This document shows, in pieces, positions 13,738 to 20,826 of a DNA stretch of 20,948 nt. The DNA comes from a virus, in IMG/VR virus record IMGVR_UViG_3300042156_000024, positions 1-20,948 of that record; one strand, written 5' to 3'. The position numbers and the translations under genes were made by a program. The notes beneath the pieces were generated by a model that worked only from the letters and a program-made list of their open reading frames with translations, was not told the DNA's origin and did no database searches. Numbering within the stretch: the first letter of the stretch is position 1; each line of letters opens with the position of its first letter.

Positions 13738-15108
13738 TCACAAGCCTAGCGCTGCGGAATAAGCAGCTTGCGCGTAGCCTGCGAGTGTGCGGTAGCCCGT
13801 TATTGTTGGGTGCGTATTATCTTGGGTGTCGTATCCGATCCAAGTACTGGTGTCAATCCAGATAACATCGGGGTCGGCCAGGGTGGTTACGACGGATTCC
13901 AGTTCGACGTTATAGATCTCTCTCGTGTCGGAGCCGTCCGGCGTTGGCAGGATACCCCGACAAAGGATTTTGCCGTATCCCTTCGCTTGCAGCTTATTGA
14001 TGCAGGACAGGTAATCAGCTTTCTTCGTCTCGTCGATCCCGCCGGCTGCACTGTTGCCGCCGATGGACAAGACCGCCACGTCGGCAGCGCTGACAGTGAG
14101 AAGTGGCAGCGTGTTGTCAAGCATCGTCTTGCAGCCCGCAATTGTCTGTCCGGCGACACCGATAGTCGTGCCCGTCGCCCCGAGAGCTGCGGCTACGGAC
14201 ATCATTTCCGAATCTACAGCTGTAGCGCCGGGGCCCGCGCCAGCGACGATGGAGTCGCCAAAGATGTGGAACTTCCAAGTGGAGCCGATGTTTAGCAGTG
14301 TCGCGTTACCAGACACGGCGAAGTGCCCGCCTGTGTTTCGGATATTCCCACTGTCCCAAACGTTATACGTGGCCGTCGAACCGTCGCACGGCACGCGGAT
14401 TGCTCGAACTGGACTGTCGTTCTCATCTGCAATTGAATAGAACGTGGGTGCGCCACCGTTCTTACTAACGCCAATTTTCCGTATACCGTTTACGGCCACT
14501 GTGAGGCGAGTGAAAGCACCGCGCAGCTTCACAGAACCAACGTTAGAGCCGTAGACAGTTCCTGATGGTGCCTGTAGAGGCGGCGTGTAGGTAGCGTTGT
14601 TCGGTGCCAAGGCACCAGCGAAGACACCGGTAGAGGAGTTCGCACCGTCCTGCACCCAGTTGGTGGAAGGGTTTAGCGCCGGTGGTTGGCCTGTGACTTC
14701 TAGCACGTTGCCTGTAGCAGCGATATAGGGCGCATCGCCCATTTGCACGACCCAACGCACTTCGACGAACCTTACGGCATGGGAAAGCCCTGTGAATAGG
14801 GTGTATATCGAACCGGCCCTGGCAGCATTGGTGAACGCGCTACCGTCAAGCGCCACCTGCATCGATCCGTCGTTGTCGCCGAAGTCGGAAGGCGCTGTGA
14901 ATTTGGCTTCGTTGCCGGTGATAAAGCCGGACCACAACGTAAGCGCGCCGCGGGCGTAGACCCTGGCAACGTTCTTTGTTGTGCTGAGAGATCCGCTGAA
15001 ACCCGGTACGAACTGCGCCGACGTGAAATTAACTGTCGTAGGGTCGGGCAACGGAACCGGTTGATTCCCTGCACCTAGTAATCCTGTTTTCTGAATGAAT
15101 TCGATCAT
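13738..15108 (-). CDS. SGNH/GDSL hydrolase (virion-associated esterase)
   Basis: The protein has 456 residues with start ATG 15108 behind AGAGGAA. Residues 1-270 are beta-rich and Gly/Ala/Thr/Asn-rich, resembling a virion-attachment or carbohydrate-binding part. The C-terminal 180 residues form an SGNH hydrolase: block I FGDSIVAGAG with nucleophile S286, a block II glycine around G318-G320, block III SIGGNS with N352, and block V DNTHPTITGYR with D430 and H433. All four SGNH residues are therefore present. Such domains deacetylate polysaccharides or cleave esters, which fits removal of acetyl groups from O-antigen or capsule. The gene lies between capsid and portal, an unusual place, and follows its own upstream terminator. 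Confidence 0.82.
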   Translation of the reverse strand: MIEFIQKTGLLGAGNQPVPLPDPTTVNFTSAQFVPGFSGSLSTTKNVARVYARGALTLWSGFITGNEAKFTAPSDFGDNDGSMQVALDGSAFTNAARAGSIYTLFTGLSHAVRFVEVRWVVQMGDAPYIAATGNVLEVTGQPPALNPSTNWVQDGANSSTGVFAGALAPNNATYTPPLQAPSGTVYGSNVGSVKLRGAFTRLTVAVNGIRKIGVSKNGGAPTFYSIADENDSPVRAIRVPCDGSTATYNVWDSGNIRNTGGHFAVSGNATLLNIGSTWKFHIFGDSIVAGAGPGATAVDSEMMSVAAALGATGTTIGVAGQTIAGCKTMLDNTLPLLTVSAADVAVLSIGGNSAAGGIDETKKADYLSCINKLQAKGYGKILCRGILPTPDGSDTREIYNVELESVVTTLADPDVIWIDTSTWIGYDTQDNTHPTITGYRTLAGYAQAAYSAALGL

Positions 15109-15120
15109 GAAAATTCCTCT

Positions 15121-15145
15121 AAAGAAAAGGGCCCGAAGGCCCTTT
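15121..15145 (-). terminator. Intrinsic terminator with UUCG loop after the capsid gene
   Basis: On the minus strand AAAGGGCC, loop TTCG and GGCCCTTT form a perfect 8-bp stem, running into TTTTCTTT. It lies 24 nt after the capsid stop and 13 nt before the SGNH hydrolase start. Confidence 0.9.
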
Positions 15146-15168
15146 CCAATTTCACTCAGCGTAGCGCA

Positions 15169-17163
15169 TTAAGCGCCGGTGCCCCAGTTCACGTCGGTGA
15201 GGTAGGAGACTGCACTGGCACGACGACGCTGCCAGTTGATGAAGCGCTCGGCGAGGAACGCCGTGCTGTTGGTCTGGAACATCGACACCATAGTGGTAGG
15301 GGTACCGGTGGCGCTGTTGTTGGTTGGGTTGTCCAGCATCTGCAAACTGGCTTCCCGCGAAGCGTCGATGGTCACCTGACCGTCATCGGCCAGCCAGATG
15401 TCGGAAGCATTCAGCAGAACCACCATGCCGCCGCCCGAATCAACAGGCAGATAATCCGAAACGATCACAGGAACGCCCATGAACGTGCCGCCGTTCAGGG
15501 TCAGGCCGGGGAACTCGGATTGACCGAGCGGGTTCTGCATCATGCTCAGCGCCAGCGCGGTGGTCGAATCCATCAGGTACACAGCGTTACGCGGAGCGTT
15601 ACGTGCGGCTATGAACGGGGCCCACAGTGCGGCGACGTCGGCGCGGATGTCTTCGGCAGTGTTGCCACTCGAAGTGATGCCGGCGATGCCGTTGGTGATC
15701 GAAGCGGGCGACACGTTGGCTACAGCGGCCTTAGCCGGGTCCACGAAGTCGATGTCGGCGCGCTCGATTACCGCAGCGGCCAGGCCGTCACGGACGAGGC
15801 GTTCAGCAGACGGATCGCTGAAGCGGATCAGTTCGTTGGTCAACACCGCGATAGTCGCGATTTTGTTCCAGCGCAGTTCGGTGTCGTTGAAGTCGAACGC
15901 GGTCAGAGGCTTCGGCGCGCCTTCACCTACCCAGTACGCCTGGCCGCCAGTGGTCTGGCCTGCGATGCGCACGTTGAACGGGATGCGGTTCAGCGATGGG
16001 ATGCCACCGGTGCCGAACTGGCCGAGGATGGTGCGAGGACGCAGATACTCGACGAAATCGCCGGCGAAGTTCTGGTAATCGACCAGGGGGGCCGCCCAAG
16101 TAGCGTCCAGGGTGGTGCCGGCTTCGACGGTGGCTTTCATCAGGCCTTGCATTTTCTGGCCGCGTGCTTCCAGCTCCAGGGTTTTTACCATGCCTTCGTG
16201 CTGTGGATACTTCGACTTCGCGATCTCAACCGCCATGGCGGGGTTGTTCTGCGAAGCCATTTTGCACATGGCATAACGGGCGAACAGAATCCCCGGCTCC
16301 AGTTTCTCGGTGTTTTTGGCGAGAAGAGGAGCGCGCTCGCGGGATTTGGTCACGTCCTGAACAGGCGCAGCCTTTTCGACATTGGCCTTTTCCAGCACTT
16401 CGAGGCGCGTGATATGGACTTCGGCGGCCTTCAGTTCGTCGGTGATGGTGTCGAACTCTTCCGACTCGGCTTCGTCCAGGGTGCGACCTTCGGCGGCTTC
16501 CATCAGTTCTTTTTGGCGTGCGGACTTCTGCACCATGGTGTCCTTAAAGGACTTGATTTGCTCTGCAAAATTCATGTCTTGGCCCTCCTCGGGCTTCGGC
16601 TTAGCGGGTAGTTTTTTCGTAACGGTTGCCGAAGCGCCGGCAGGTTTATCAAGCCGAACAACGGTGAACTCCTTTTTGCCTGACGCGGCAGGTGCTCCAA
16701 TGTCGAACGCTTTGATACTGGTAATTGTCGCTTCGGCATTGGCCGGGATAGTTACGAGCGACAATTCATAAACTTCAGTTTTCAGGAAGCGAGTACCCCA
16801 ACTTCCTTTGATCGGTTCCGAACCCATATCGCGAAATCCGATTGACACCGCGCGAACTAGGCCGGCTTTAACCGACTGCCAAGCCTCTTCGATGCGGTTG
16901 AACAAACCTACCGGTTCGGTTACTTCGGCGAATGTGGCGGTAAAAGGTACGCCTTTCGCAGTAGGCTTGCCGAACTCTACCAGGCCCACCGGTTGCTGGT
17001 GGTCGTGCTGCCACAGGAGCGGGAGAGGGTTTTTGTATTGGACGCCGAGCGGTTCTACAACGTCACCGACGCGATCCACGCCTGGAGTTGTCGCCCACCC
17101 GGTGATGGTCCGCGTTTCAGCGTTGACCGCTTTTACGTCTAGAACGCTATAGGCTCTGTTCAT
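15169..17163 (-). CDS. Prohead protease - major capsid protein fusion (HK97 fold)
   Basis: The protein has 664 residues. Residues 1-150 are a prohead protease of the U35/HK97 type (TGWATTPGVDRVGDVVEP, then WQHDHQQPVG with the likely catalytic H53, AVSIGF with S107, and YELSLVTIPANAEATI). A Lys/Pro/Ala linker (150-196) follows. Residues from M197 start a scaffold-like delta domain (AEQIKSFKDTMVQKSARQKE and a Glu-rich coiled coil). From about residue 300 comes the HK97-fold capsid (for instance GGQAYWVGEGAPKPLTAFDF, WNKIATIAVLTNELIRFSDP and TFMGVPVIVSDYLP). Cleavage of the delta domain probably occurs near 290-310. A strong internal ribosome binding site precedes M197, so separate capsid protein is likely made too. 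ATG 17163 has GGAG 8 nt upstream. Confidence 0.92.
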   Translation of the reverse strand: MNRAYSVLDVKAVNAETRTITGWATTPGVDRVGDVVEPLGVQYKNPLPLLWQHDHQQPVGLVEFGKPTAKGVPFTATFAEVTEPVGLFNRIEEAWQSVKAGLVRAVSIGFRDMGSEPIKGSWGTRFLKTEVYELSLVTIPANAEATITSIKAFDIGAPAASGKKEFTVVRLDKPAGASATVTKKLPAKPKPEEGQDMNFAEQIKSFKDTMVQKSARQKELMEAAEGRTLDEAESEEFDTITDELKAAEVHITRLEVLEKANVEKAAPVQDVTKSRERAPLLAKNTEKLEPGILFARYAMCKMASQNNPAMAVEIAKSKYPQHEGMVKTLELEARGQKMQGLMKATVEAGTTLDATWAAPLVDYQNFAGDFVEYLRPRTILGQFGTGGIPSLNRIPFNVRIAGQTTGGQAYWVGEGAPKPLTAFDFNDTELRWNKIATIAVLTNELIRFSDPSAERLVRDGLAAAVIERADIDFVDPAKAAVANVSPASITNGIAGITSSGNTAEDIRADVAALWAPFIAARNAPRNAVYLMDSTTALALSMMQNPLGQSEFPGLTLNGGTFMGVPVIVSDYLPVDSGGGMVVLLNASDIWLADDGQVTIDASREASLQMLDNPTNNSATGTPTTMVSMFQTNSTAFLAERFINWQRRRASAVSYLTDVNWGTGA
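16573..16590 (-). promoter_or_regulatory. Internal ribosome binding site for separate capsid protein
   Basis: On the minus strand GAGGAGGG lies at 16590-16583, and the ATG of M197 at 16575-16573. The spacing from AGGAGG is 8 nt. M197 is exactly where the delta domain of an unfused HK97-type capsid protein would begin, and initiation would yield a 468-residue protein. Confidence 0.7.
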
Positions 17164-17197
17164 GTATACAGCTCCGGTAAATTACGCGCACTGTAAC

Positions 17198-18871
17198 TCA
17201 TAAAAACAGCATTTGAAACTTTTTGTGCGCGGCGGGCGGGTTAAGCGCCATCAGCGACACGGCGTTAAACAGCGCCATCACCGGGTCGATCTTGGCTGAG
17301 CCGGACGCGGCCTTGGTAATCAGGATCGAGTTTGCCCGCGGCTCGACGCGGCAATTGGAGACTGCCCAGTTCATCAGTGGTTGCACCGCGTGCTCCATGT
17401 CACCGGCCGCCAAGCGTCGTTCAGTCGTCTTGATAGCGCCGCCGAGCTTCCACCCCTGGCTGATGCCGACGATTTTGTCTTCAGGGATCTCACGCGCTAC
17501 CAGTTCGTCGAAGATGGCGCCGATGCCTACTGGGTCGACACCTATTTTGTCCAGTAGTCCGGATTCATAAATCTGCTCGACGATGTCGCACACTTCCGTC
17601 ACGTCGTCGCCGATGCGCTTCACGAGCACCAGGTCGCCATTATCGCTGAAGTCCTGCATCTTGGATGCTTCTTTCAGGTTCCGCTGCAGCGCGGAAGGGT
17701 GCGCCCACGCTTTAGACCACGAGAGCCACTTACCGCCGCCTGTCAGGCGCCCTACGATCGACAGACCTAGCAAGTCGTCCAGGCCGCCGCCGTCGATCCC
17801 TACGTCGATGACCTCGCACATTTCCATAATGAACTTCAGGTTTATCCGTTCGTTGTTCTGCGCCAACCAGTAATCCGCCGCAGCCCACCGGTCGGTGCGC
17901 AGCGCCATGCCGATTTCAATGTTCAGATACTTCGACAGAACGATCAGCATTTCGTGGGGGCCGGTCTCCTTGGCGCGACGAATCTCCCTAGCGATGAAGT
18001 CGATACTCGCTGACTTTCCTAGATTCGGATTCGTCATGTGGAAGTTAGCGGGGTCGAGATACGCTTCGCTTTCGATCATCGACTTGGGAAATTCGTACAG
18101 GATAGGCAGGAACTGTGGATCGTCGATTTCCCCGTCGCGGACTTTCCGAGCGTACATCAGCTTTGAGGCGAATACTCCTGCAGGCGGTTCATCAGACTGC
18201 GTCGTCAGATACAACACAAAACCTTCCGGCCGTGAAGCCAGGCCGCCGGTAGCTTCCACGAGCATTTTCGCAGCGTTCGGGTTTTTACCGAAAAGGTGGA
18301 TCTCATCGACCAGGATAACCGCAGCCTTCTTGCCGCCGACGGTGTTCGTGTCCGCCGCTACGACTTTCAACGTCGCGCCCGTGCCGAGGTGCGTGATGGT
18401 CCGAATGTGATCCTGCACCTGCATCATACCGTCGAGGGTCGGATCTTTCTTCACCATGTCCCGTGCCGGGGCGAAGGCGTTGTCGGCCACTTCCTTGGTT
18501 GGCGCCAGGATGATGAACTCGGCCGACTGCCGCCAGTTCAGCTTCAGCACCGTGAGCATGATGCTCGCGGCTTCTGTCGACTTGGCGTTCTTCTTGCTGA
18601 TCAGGACGAACGCTTCCCGGATTAGCTGAATGCCGGTCTCGGGATCGTAGGCCCCGAAAACAGCGTTAGCCACGTCTTCCGCCCACGTTGACCCGATGGC
18701 GCCGATTGTTTGTTGCCCGTCGCCCACGTCTACGATCTTGAGCTTGTGGCGGAACTCTCGGGCCTCCCTGGCCGATTCGGGAAACAGGGGCTCGAAAGGA
18801 ATTAGGCTACGCCCCTCAATGATTCGCTGCTCCCAATCTGGGCAGGCAGTCGTATACGCAGGCGCTCCCAT
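17198..18871 (-). CDS. terL: Terminase large subunit
   Basis: The protein has 557 residues. The ATPase has a Walker A-like FVLISKKNAKST (88-99, the Lys-rich variant of HK97-type terminases), a Walker B AVILVDEIH (184-192) and a coupling motif YLTTQSD (221-227). The nuclease part starts near CEVIDVGIDGGGLDDLLGLS (352-371), with acidic D360, and includes GVDPVGIG and, near the end, KIDPVMALFNAVSLM, which carries the last catalytic aspartate. This order fits Terminase_1/HK97 gp2. The motor packs DNA into the prohead and cuts the concatemer. Its start overlaps the small subunit stop as TGATG. Confidence 0.95.
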   Translation of the reverse strand: MGAPAYTTACPDWEQRIIEGRSLIPFEPLFPESAREAREFRHKLKIVDVGDGQQTIGAIGSTWAEDVANAVFGAYDPETGIQLIREAFVLISKKNAKSTEAASIMLTVLKLNWRQSAEFIILAPTKEVADNAFAPARDMVKKDPTLDGMMQVQDHIRTITHLGTGATLKVVAADTNTVGGKKAAVILVDEIHLFGKNPNAAKMLVEATGGLASRPEGFVLYLTTQSDEPPAGVFASKLMYARKVRDGEIDDPQFLPILYEFPKSMIESEAYLDPANFHMTNPNLGKSASIDFIAREIRRAKETGPHEMLIVLSKYLNIEIGMALRTDRWAAADYWLAQNNERINLKFIMEMCEVIDVGIDGGGLDDLLGLSIVGRLTGGGKWLSWSKAWAHPSALQRNLKEASKMQDFSDNGDLVLVKRIGDDVTEVCDIVEQIYESGLLDKIGVDPVGIGAIFDELVAREIPEDKIVGISQGWKLGGAIKTTERRLAAGDMEHAVQPLMNWAVSNCRVEPRANSILITKAASGSAKIDPVMALFNAVSLMALNPPAAHKKFQMLFL

Positions 18872-19344
18872 CAGTTAGGCACCGCTTTCAATGCTGGCGG
18901 TTTACGGGTGGCGTAAACGTCGCTCCCCGCTGCAGTTTCCTTAGCGCCGTCGGCCTTGGTTGCTTTCTTGCCTTTCTCCCCGATCTTGGCGTGCTGGAAA
19001 GGGAGCAAAGTTTTTGCCGCTTCCATCCGCCGGCCGAGAGGAATACGCGGATTTGCAACCACGGCTTCCAGGAACTCGAGCGAATCTTCTGTTTTCGGCA
19101 GGTCGTCGATTGGGTCTTCTTCAGGCTCTGGTTCGCTGTGCGTAACCTTTGGGCCGGCGGCTGGTGCGCCAGGGGTGGTGATACCGATAGCTGCTAGTGC
19201 TTCCACGATTGCAGGTTTCTTGCGCAGACGCGCGCCGGCCACGCGGGCGGTTTTCTCGCTAAGACCCGCAGCAATGGCCGCTTCCTCAGGCGTAGCGCCG
19301 CGCAACGTGGCGGCGAGGAACTTTTCGTCGGTGGGGTTGAGCAT
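18871..19344 (-). CDS. terS: Terminase small subunit
   Basis: The protein has 157 residues with start ATG 19344 behind GAGGTG. The N-terminus (DEKFLAATLRGATPEEAAIA, then AGLSEKTARVAGARLRKKPA) is a helix-turn-helix DNA-binding domain typical of small terminases. The middle is acidic (EPEPEEDPIDDLPKTEDSLE), followed by an amphipathic oligomerisation helix (RRMEAAKTLLPFQHAKIGEK) and a basic C-terminal tail. It recognises the packaging site, probably in the nearby intergenic region. The role rests on the HTH, the acidic middle and the place directly before terL. Confidence 0.85.
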   Translation of the reverse strand: MLNPTDEKFLAATLRGATPEEAAIAAGLSEKTARVAGARLRKKPAIVEALAAIGITTPGAPAAGPKVTHSEPEPEEDPIDDLPKTEDSLEFLEAVVANPRIPLGRRMEAAKTLLPFQHAKIGEKGKKATKADGAKETAAGSDVYATRKPPALKAVPN

Positions 19345-19737
19345 TTGTTACACCTCGTGTTTCGGTTGTTCAAAGCGTAACACGGTCAACAAAAGGCTGT
19401 AGGGGAATTAAATCTCTAAAAGGGGTCGGCGCGATCAGGGAGGGGGTGCCGATCCTGCACCAGGATAGCCCCCCGGTAGTGAGAGGAATTCGTATCTACC
19501 CGCAGAAAACGTAATGAAATCAGGTACTTGCGAGAACGCGTAAGCAACACGCACCATGTTAGTGCGCATTATTTGCGTAATATTTTGATGATATGAGAAT
19601 GAATCTCAAGGATGGTTGCGACGAACGCGCAGCCGTTGCGGATTGGTAGGTGGTGTGGGGCTGGCCTGCTAGCACCCTTCAAATAGGCTGAAAGCCGCAT
19701 GGCTAGCGGCTTGTAGGGTGGCCTGCGTGTGGTGTGC
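19345..19737. other. Intergenic region between HNH and terS; candidate packaging/cos region
   Basis: This gap of 393 nt holds no supported gene. A frame of 66 codons (19769-19569) has no ribosome binding site and starts inside the HNH gene. It contains the dyad at 19442-19474 listed separately and a weak hairpin with AGCCGC/GCGGCT at 19693-19711. It also has AT-rich sequence around 19565-19610. I see no clear promoter upstream of terS, although TTGACC occurs at about 19388-19383 on the minus strand. The HNH-terS interval is a usual location of the cos site in phages with an HNH-assisted terminase. Confidence 0.4.
19442..19474. other. Strong GC dyad, candidate cos or structured site
   Basis: GGGGG (19442-19446) faces CCCCCC (19469-19474). 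Inside that, ATCCTG (19452-19457) pairs with CAGGAT (19461-19466) around a CAC loop. No U-tract follows on either strand, so a terminator is unlikely. Confidence 0.35.
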
Positions 19738-20088
19738 TTAGCCCTTTCGAGCTGCGCCGATGCCGCCATCTGCTGTCTTGATCCCGTGGCACGGCTTGCA
19801 CAGGGGCTGCCAGTTACCAGCGCTGTCCCAAAACAGCGTCATGTCGCCACGGTGATCCTTGATGTGGTCGACCAAGGTAGCTTCAGTGACTCGGCCTTGC
19901 GCCTCGCACATCCTGCATAGTGGATGCTTGGCAAGGTAGGCGAGGCGGGCGCGTTGCCACTTCCCACCATAGCCACGCTGTGCAGTGGTCAGCCCTTCAC
20001 GCCATGCGTCAGGGTTCAGCATCTGCACAGTCTGCGTGCTGACCTCCTTGGCGCGTGTGGGCTGCATGGTGACACGGGACTTAGCCAT
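19738..20088 (-). CDS. HNH endonuclease of the terminase-associated type
   Basis: The protein has 116 residues. Two CxxC knuckles (C58/C61 in HPLCRMCEAQG and C97/C100 in QPLCKPCHGIK) bracket the HNH core: VDHIKDHRGD with H75, WDSAGNWQPLC with N92, and H101. HK97 gp74-type HNH proteins lie just upstream of the terminase genes in phages with cohesive ends and stimulate specific cutting by terminase. The location next to terS supports that role rather than a homing one. Its start overlaps the stop of the preceding gene as TGATG. Confidence 0.88.
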   Translation of the reverse strand: MAKSRVTMQPTRAKEVSTQTVQMLNPDAWREGLTTAQRGYGGKWQRARLAYLAKHPLCRMCEAQGRVTEATLVDHIKDHRGDMTLFWDSAGNWQPLCKPCHGIKTADGGIGAARKG

Positions 20089-20444
20089 CAGCGTTCACGT
20101 GGTGGGCGTGCGTTAAGGCCGCAGCCGCCGATAGGTTGATACCCTTCACCTGGTTCACGCTGCCTAGCGTTGAGCGCCTGTGGTGCGATCTGAGCCTCGC
20201 TAACCTCAGGTGGCTCTCCTTGCTTGACCAGTGCCTCTAGCGCCACGCATACGCGCTCCAGCAAAGCCGAGGAGCTGTATTCAAGACGAGCATCAGCACC
20301 GTTCCCCAAGACCAGTGGTTCAACGCCCAGTGCTTCCGCTGTTGGGGTCAGGTACTCGGTCAGCTTGTTCGCCGTCTCCTGACTCAGATCGCACGGGTAG
20401 CGCAGTACCAGTAATCCGTTGCTTGAGTTCTTCGAATCGTTCAT
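20088..20444 (-). CDS. Uncharacterised small phage protein
   Basis: The protein has 118 residues and starts MNDSKNSSNGLLVLRYPCDL. The ETANKLTEYLTPTAEALGVE segment and the following helix (LLERVCVALEALVKQG) suggest a compact alpha-beta domain. The C-terminal 40 residues are Pro/Gly/Arg-rich. No known motif, signal peptide or membrane helix is visible. The start has only a weak GGA upstream and lies inside the preceding small gene's frame (125-nt overlap), so translation may depend on it. It is coupled to the HNH gene by TGATG. Confidence 0.65.
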   Translation of the reverse strand: MNDSKNSSNGLLVLRYPCDLSQETANKLTEYLTPTAEALGVEPLVLGNGADARLEYSSSALLERVCVALEALVKQGEPPEVSEAQIAPQALNARQREPGEGYQPIGGCGLNARPPRER

Positions 20445-20508
20445 TGGCTAAGTCCAGTAGTCGTTTGAGTTTGGCCCGTCGCCGGGCGCACGCAGAGCAT
20501 GCCATCAT
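20320..20508 (-). CDS. Small Cys-containing protein, unknown function
   Basis: The protein has 62 residues and starts MMACSACARRRAKLKRLLDL. An AGGAAG sequence sits just upstream of ATG 20508, and a second ATG at 20505 may be the real one. The CSAC motif followed by an Arg/Lys-rich helix resembles small cysteine-containing phage proteins found before HNH genes. There is only one CxxC pair, so any metal site would need dimerisation. The C-terminal half overlaps the next gene by 125 nt in another frame and is probably constrained by it. Confidence 0.5.
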   Translation of the reverse strand: MMACSACARRRAKLKRLLDLANERFEELKQRITGTALPVRSESGDGEQADRVPDPNSGSTGR

Positions 20509-20687
20509 TTTGCTTCCTGAGAAAGGTTATCAGGATAATCCTTTTCGTAACCTGCGAACACCGACCAGCTAATGGCGTCTCGGCCAGGGTCGTTATCTGC
20601 ATTACGCGCAATTCTTGCGGGTTTATCTAATCTGCAATTCTTGCGTCTTTCTTTGTGGCTTTTACTCGTTCTGCATTTCTTGCGCAT
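20505..20687 (-). CDS. Doubtful small basic ORF
   Basis: The frame encodes 60 residues from ATG 20687, starting MRKKCRTSKSHKERRKNCRL and ending in an acidic FAGYEKDYPDNLSQEAK. The ATG has no ribosome binding site, and the first half consists of DNA repeats (GCAATTCTTGCG on the plus strand), so part of the protein sequence may be a by-product of those repeats. Its stop overlaps the next start (ATGATG), and the C-terminal 25 residues look more protein-like. It could be a real small gene or only its 3' half. No function can be assigned. Confidence 0.35.
   Translation of the reverse strand: MRKKCRTSKSHKERRKNCRLDKPARIARNADNDPGRDAISWSVFAGYEKDYPDNLSQEAK
20608..20684. repeat. Three copies of a 12-bp repeat
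   Basis: GCAATTCTTGCG occurs at 20608-20619 and 20634-20645, and GCATTTCTTGCG at 20673-20684. Start-to-start spacings are 26 and 39 bp, both multiples of 13. Confidence 0.6.
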
Positions 20688-20712
20688 TTGATTCGCTTTT
20701 GGCTCAGTTCCG

Positions 20713-20820
20713 TTACTCGGTTACTCGGTCTATAAAGACCGACCGAGTAAAACGAGTAATATCGGACTTACTCGGTTACTCGGTTTAGGGTAAAACGAGT
20801 ACGACCGAGTAACCGAGTAA
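20713..20820. repeat. Iteron-like array of TTACTCGG direct and inverted repeats
   Basis: TTACTCGGTTACTCGGT occurs exactly at 20713-20729 and 20768-20784. The inverse ACCGAGTAACCGAGTAA is at 20804-20820, a perfect 17-bp inverted repeat of the second copy with a 19-nt loop. A single inverse CCGAGTAA lies at 20743-20750 and a shortened CGAGTAA at 20753-20759. Seven exact octamers therefore lie within 108 bp. The array is in the gap between the end of the rightmost gene and the small ORFs. Confidence 0.85.
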
Positions 20821-20826
20821 ATTCCG

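Noticed and set aside
15520-16611. Long plus-strand open frame of 363 codons
   Set aside because: It lies fully antisense to the protease-capsid gene, whose protein is clearly recognised. The antisense product has no recognisable motif and reflects GC-rich codon use.
19569-19769. Minus-strand open frame of 66 codons after the HNH gene
   Set aside because: It starts inside the HNH gene with no ribosome binding site and shows no recognisable protein features.
20713-20820. CRISPR array
   Set aside because: The repeats are 8-17 bp, in both orientations and without spacers of equal length; there are no cas genes.
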